64,000 bases of DNA from Nematopogon swammerdamellus (taxonomy: Eukaryota > Arthropoda > Insecta > Lepidoptera > Adelidae): the NCBI GenBank assembly GCA_946902875.1, contig OX336343.1, positions 20,445,596 to 20,509,595 on the forward strand, given 5' to 3'. Positions 64,000-64,000 of this stretch are shown piece after piece. The position numbers were made by a program, and so were the translations under genes. The notes under the pieces are model-generated. The model was given only the letters and a program-made list of their open reading frames with translations, searched no databases and was not told where the DNA came from. How positions within the stretch are numbered: the stretch's first letter is position 1; each line of letters begins with the position of its first letter.

Positions 64000-64000
64000 T

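Overview
The window looks like repeat-dense, gene-poor nuclear DNA of a moth or butterfly (Lepidoptera). The grounds are the repeat families seen: repeats beginning GGCCAAGTGCGAGTC, LINE 3' ends reading CAATAAAGTATTTT followed by (TATC)n, degenerate LINE reverse-transcriptase C-termini of types common in Lepidoptera, and an R4/Dong-like retrotransposon. I see no bacterial genes, rRNA, genuine tRNA genes or CRISPR. Species cannot be told. All family names below are mine and come only from comparing copies inside this window.

Coding content is small. (1) One convincing host-like exon lies on the minus strand at 7864-8091: a signal peptide, a chitinase-like (GH18-like) N-terminus and a perfect splice donor. 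(2) A 485-residue intact ORF at 30906-32363 resembles ORF1 (Gag-like) of a non-LTR retrotransposon, followed almost at once by an AATAA-rich tail and no ORF2. (3) A 5'-truncated R4/Dong-like pol C-terminus with one frameshift lies at 60880-62060. (4) An unidentified open frame runs off the right edge (63556-63999, minus). Several decayed LINE C-termini (15.8, 17.9, 30.3, 33.8/35.2, 46.3/47.1, 50.7 and 57.6 kb) are pseudogenes.

Most of the rest is short mobile DNA in recurring families. SINE-A has a tRNA-like head (A box TAGCTCAGTGG, B box GGTTCGGATTCC), a body and poly(A). SINE-B has the same body behind a different head starting GTACCGTGTGGGGCC. Family C carries the SINE-B head on a third body with a CGGTGTTGTGCTG stem-loop and a TATG-rich tail. 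SINE-G has a second tRNA-like head (TGGCCGAGTGG / GGTTCGAATCC). Family D is the GGCCAAGTGCGAGTC repeat with PuGAC/GTCC-rich microsatellite. Family E is flanked by AACCCCCGAC and usually carries a large hairpin. Family F starts AACCGACTTCC and also carries hairpins. Family H contains AATCCAACGTCTG. There are also TIR miniature elements, some with exact 8-bp target duplications.

Layout: 0-7.8 kb mixed repeats; 7.8-8.6 kb host exon and its GC-rich upstream; 8.6-21.2 kb nested LINE tails, SINEs and miniature elements; 21.2-23.8 kb a rare low-repeat stretch; 23.8-30.6 kb AT-rich DNA and D/H copies; 30.9-32.45 kb the ORF1 element; 32.8-36.9 kb nested TIR and hairpin elements; 37-47.5 kb SINEs and C copies, plus a LINE split by a 713-bp insert with a 15-bp duplication; 47.6-57.1 kb one giant inverted repeat (2.2-kb arms, 5.2-kb spacer); 57.2-64 kb nested LINE/hAT, composite SINE, hairpin E element, R4/Dong-like pol and the edge ORF.

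The most interesting signal is in the hairpin-bearing families E and F. Within each copy the two arms are nearly identical, yet they differ between copies at several positions, so every change has been copied to the partner arm. The same window holds 43-44-bp palindromes flanked by exact 8-bp direct repeats, one present in only one arm of the giant inverted repeat.
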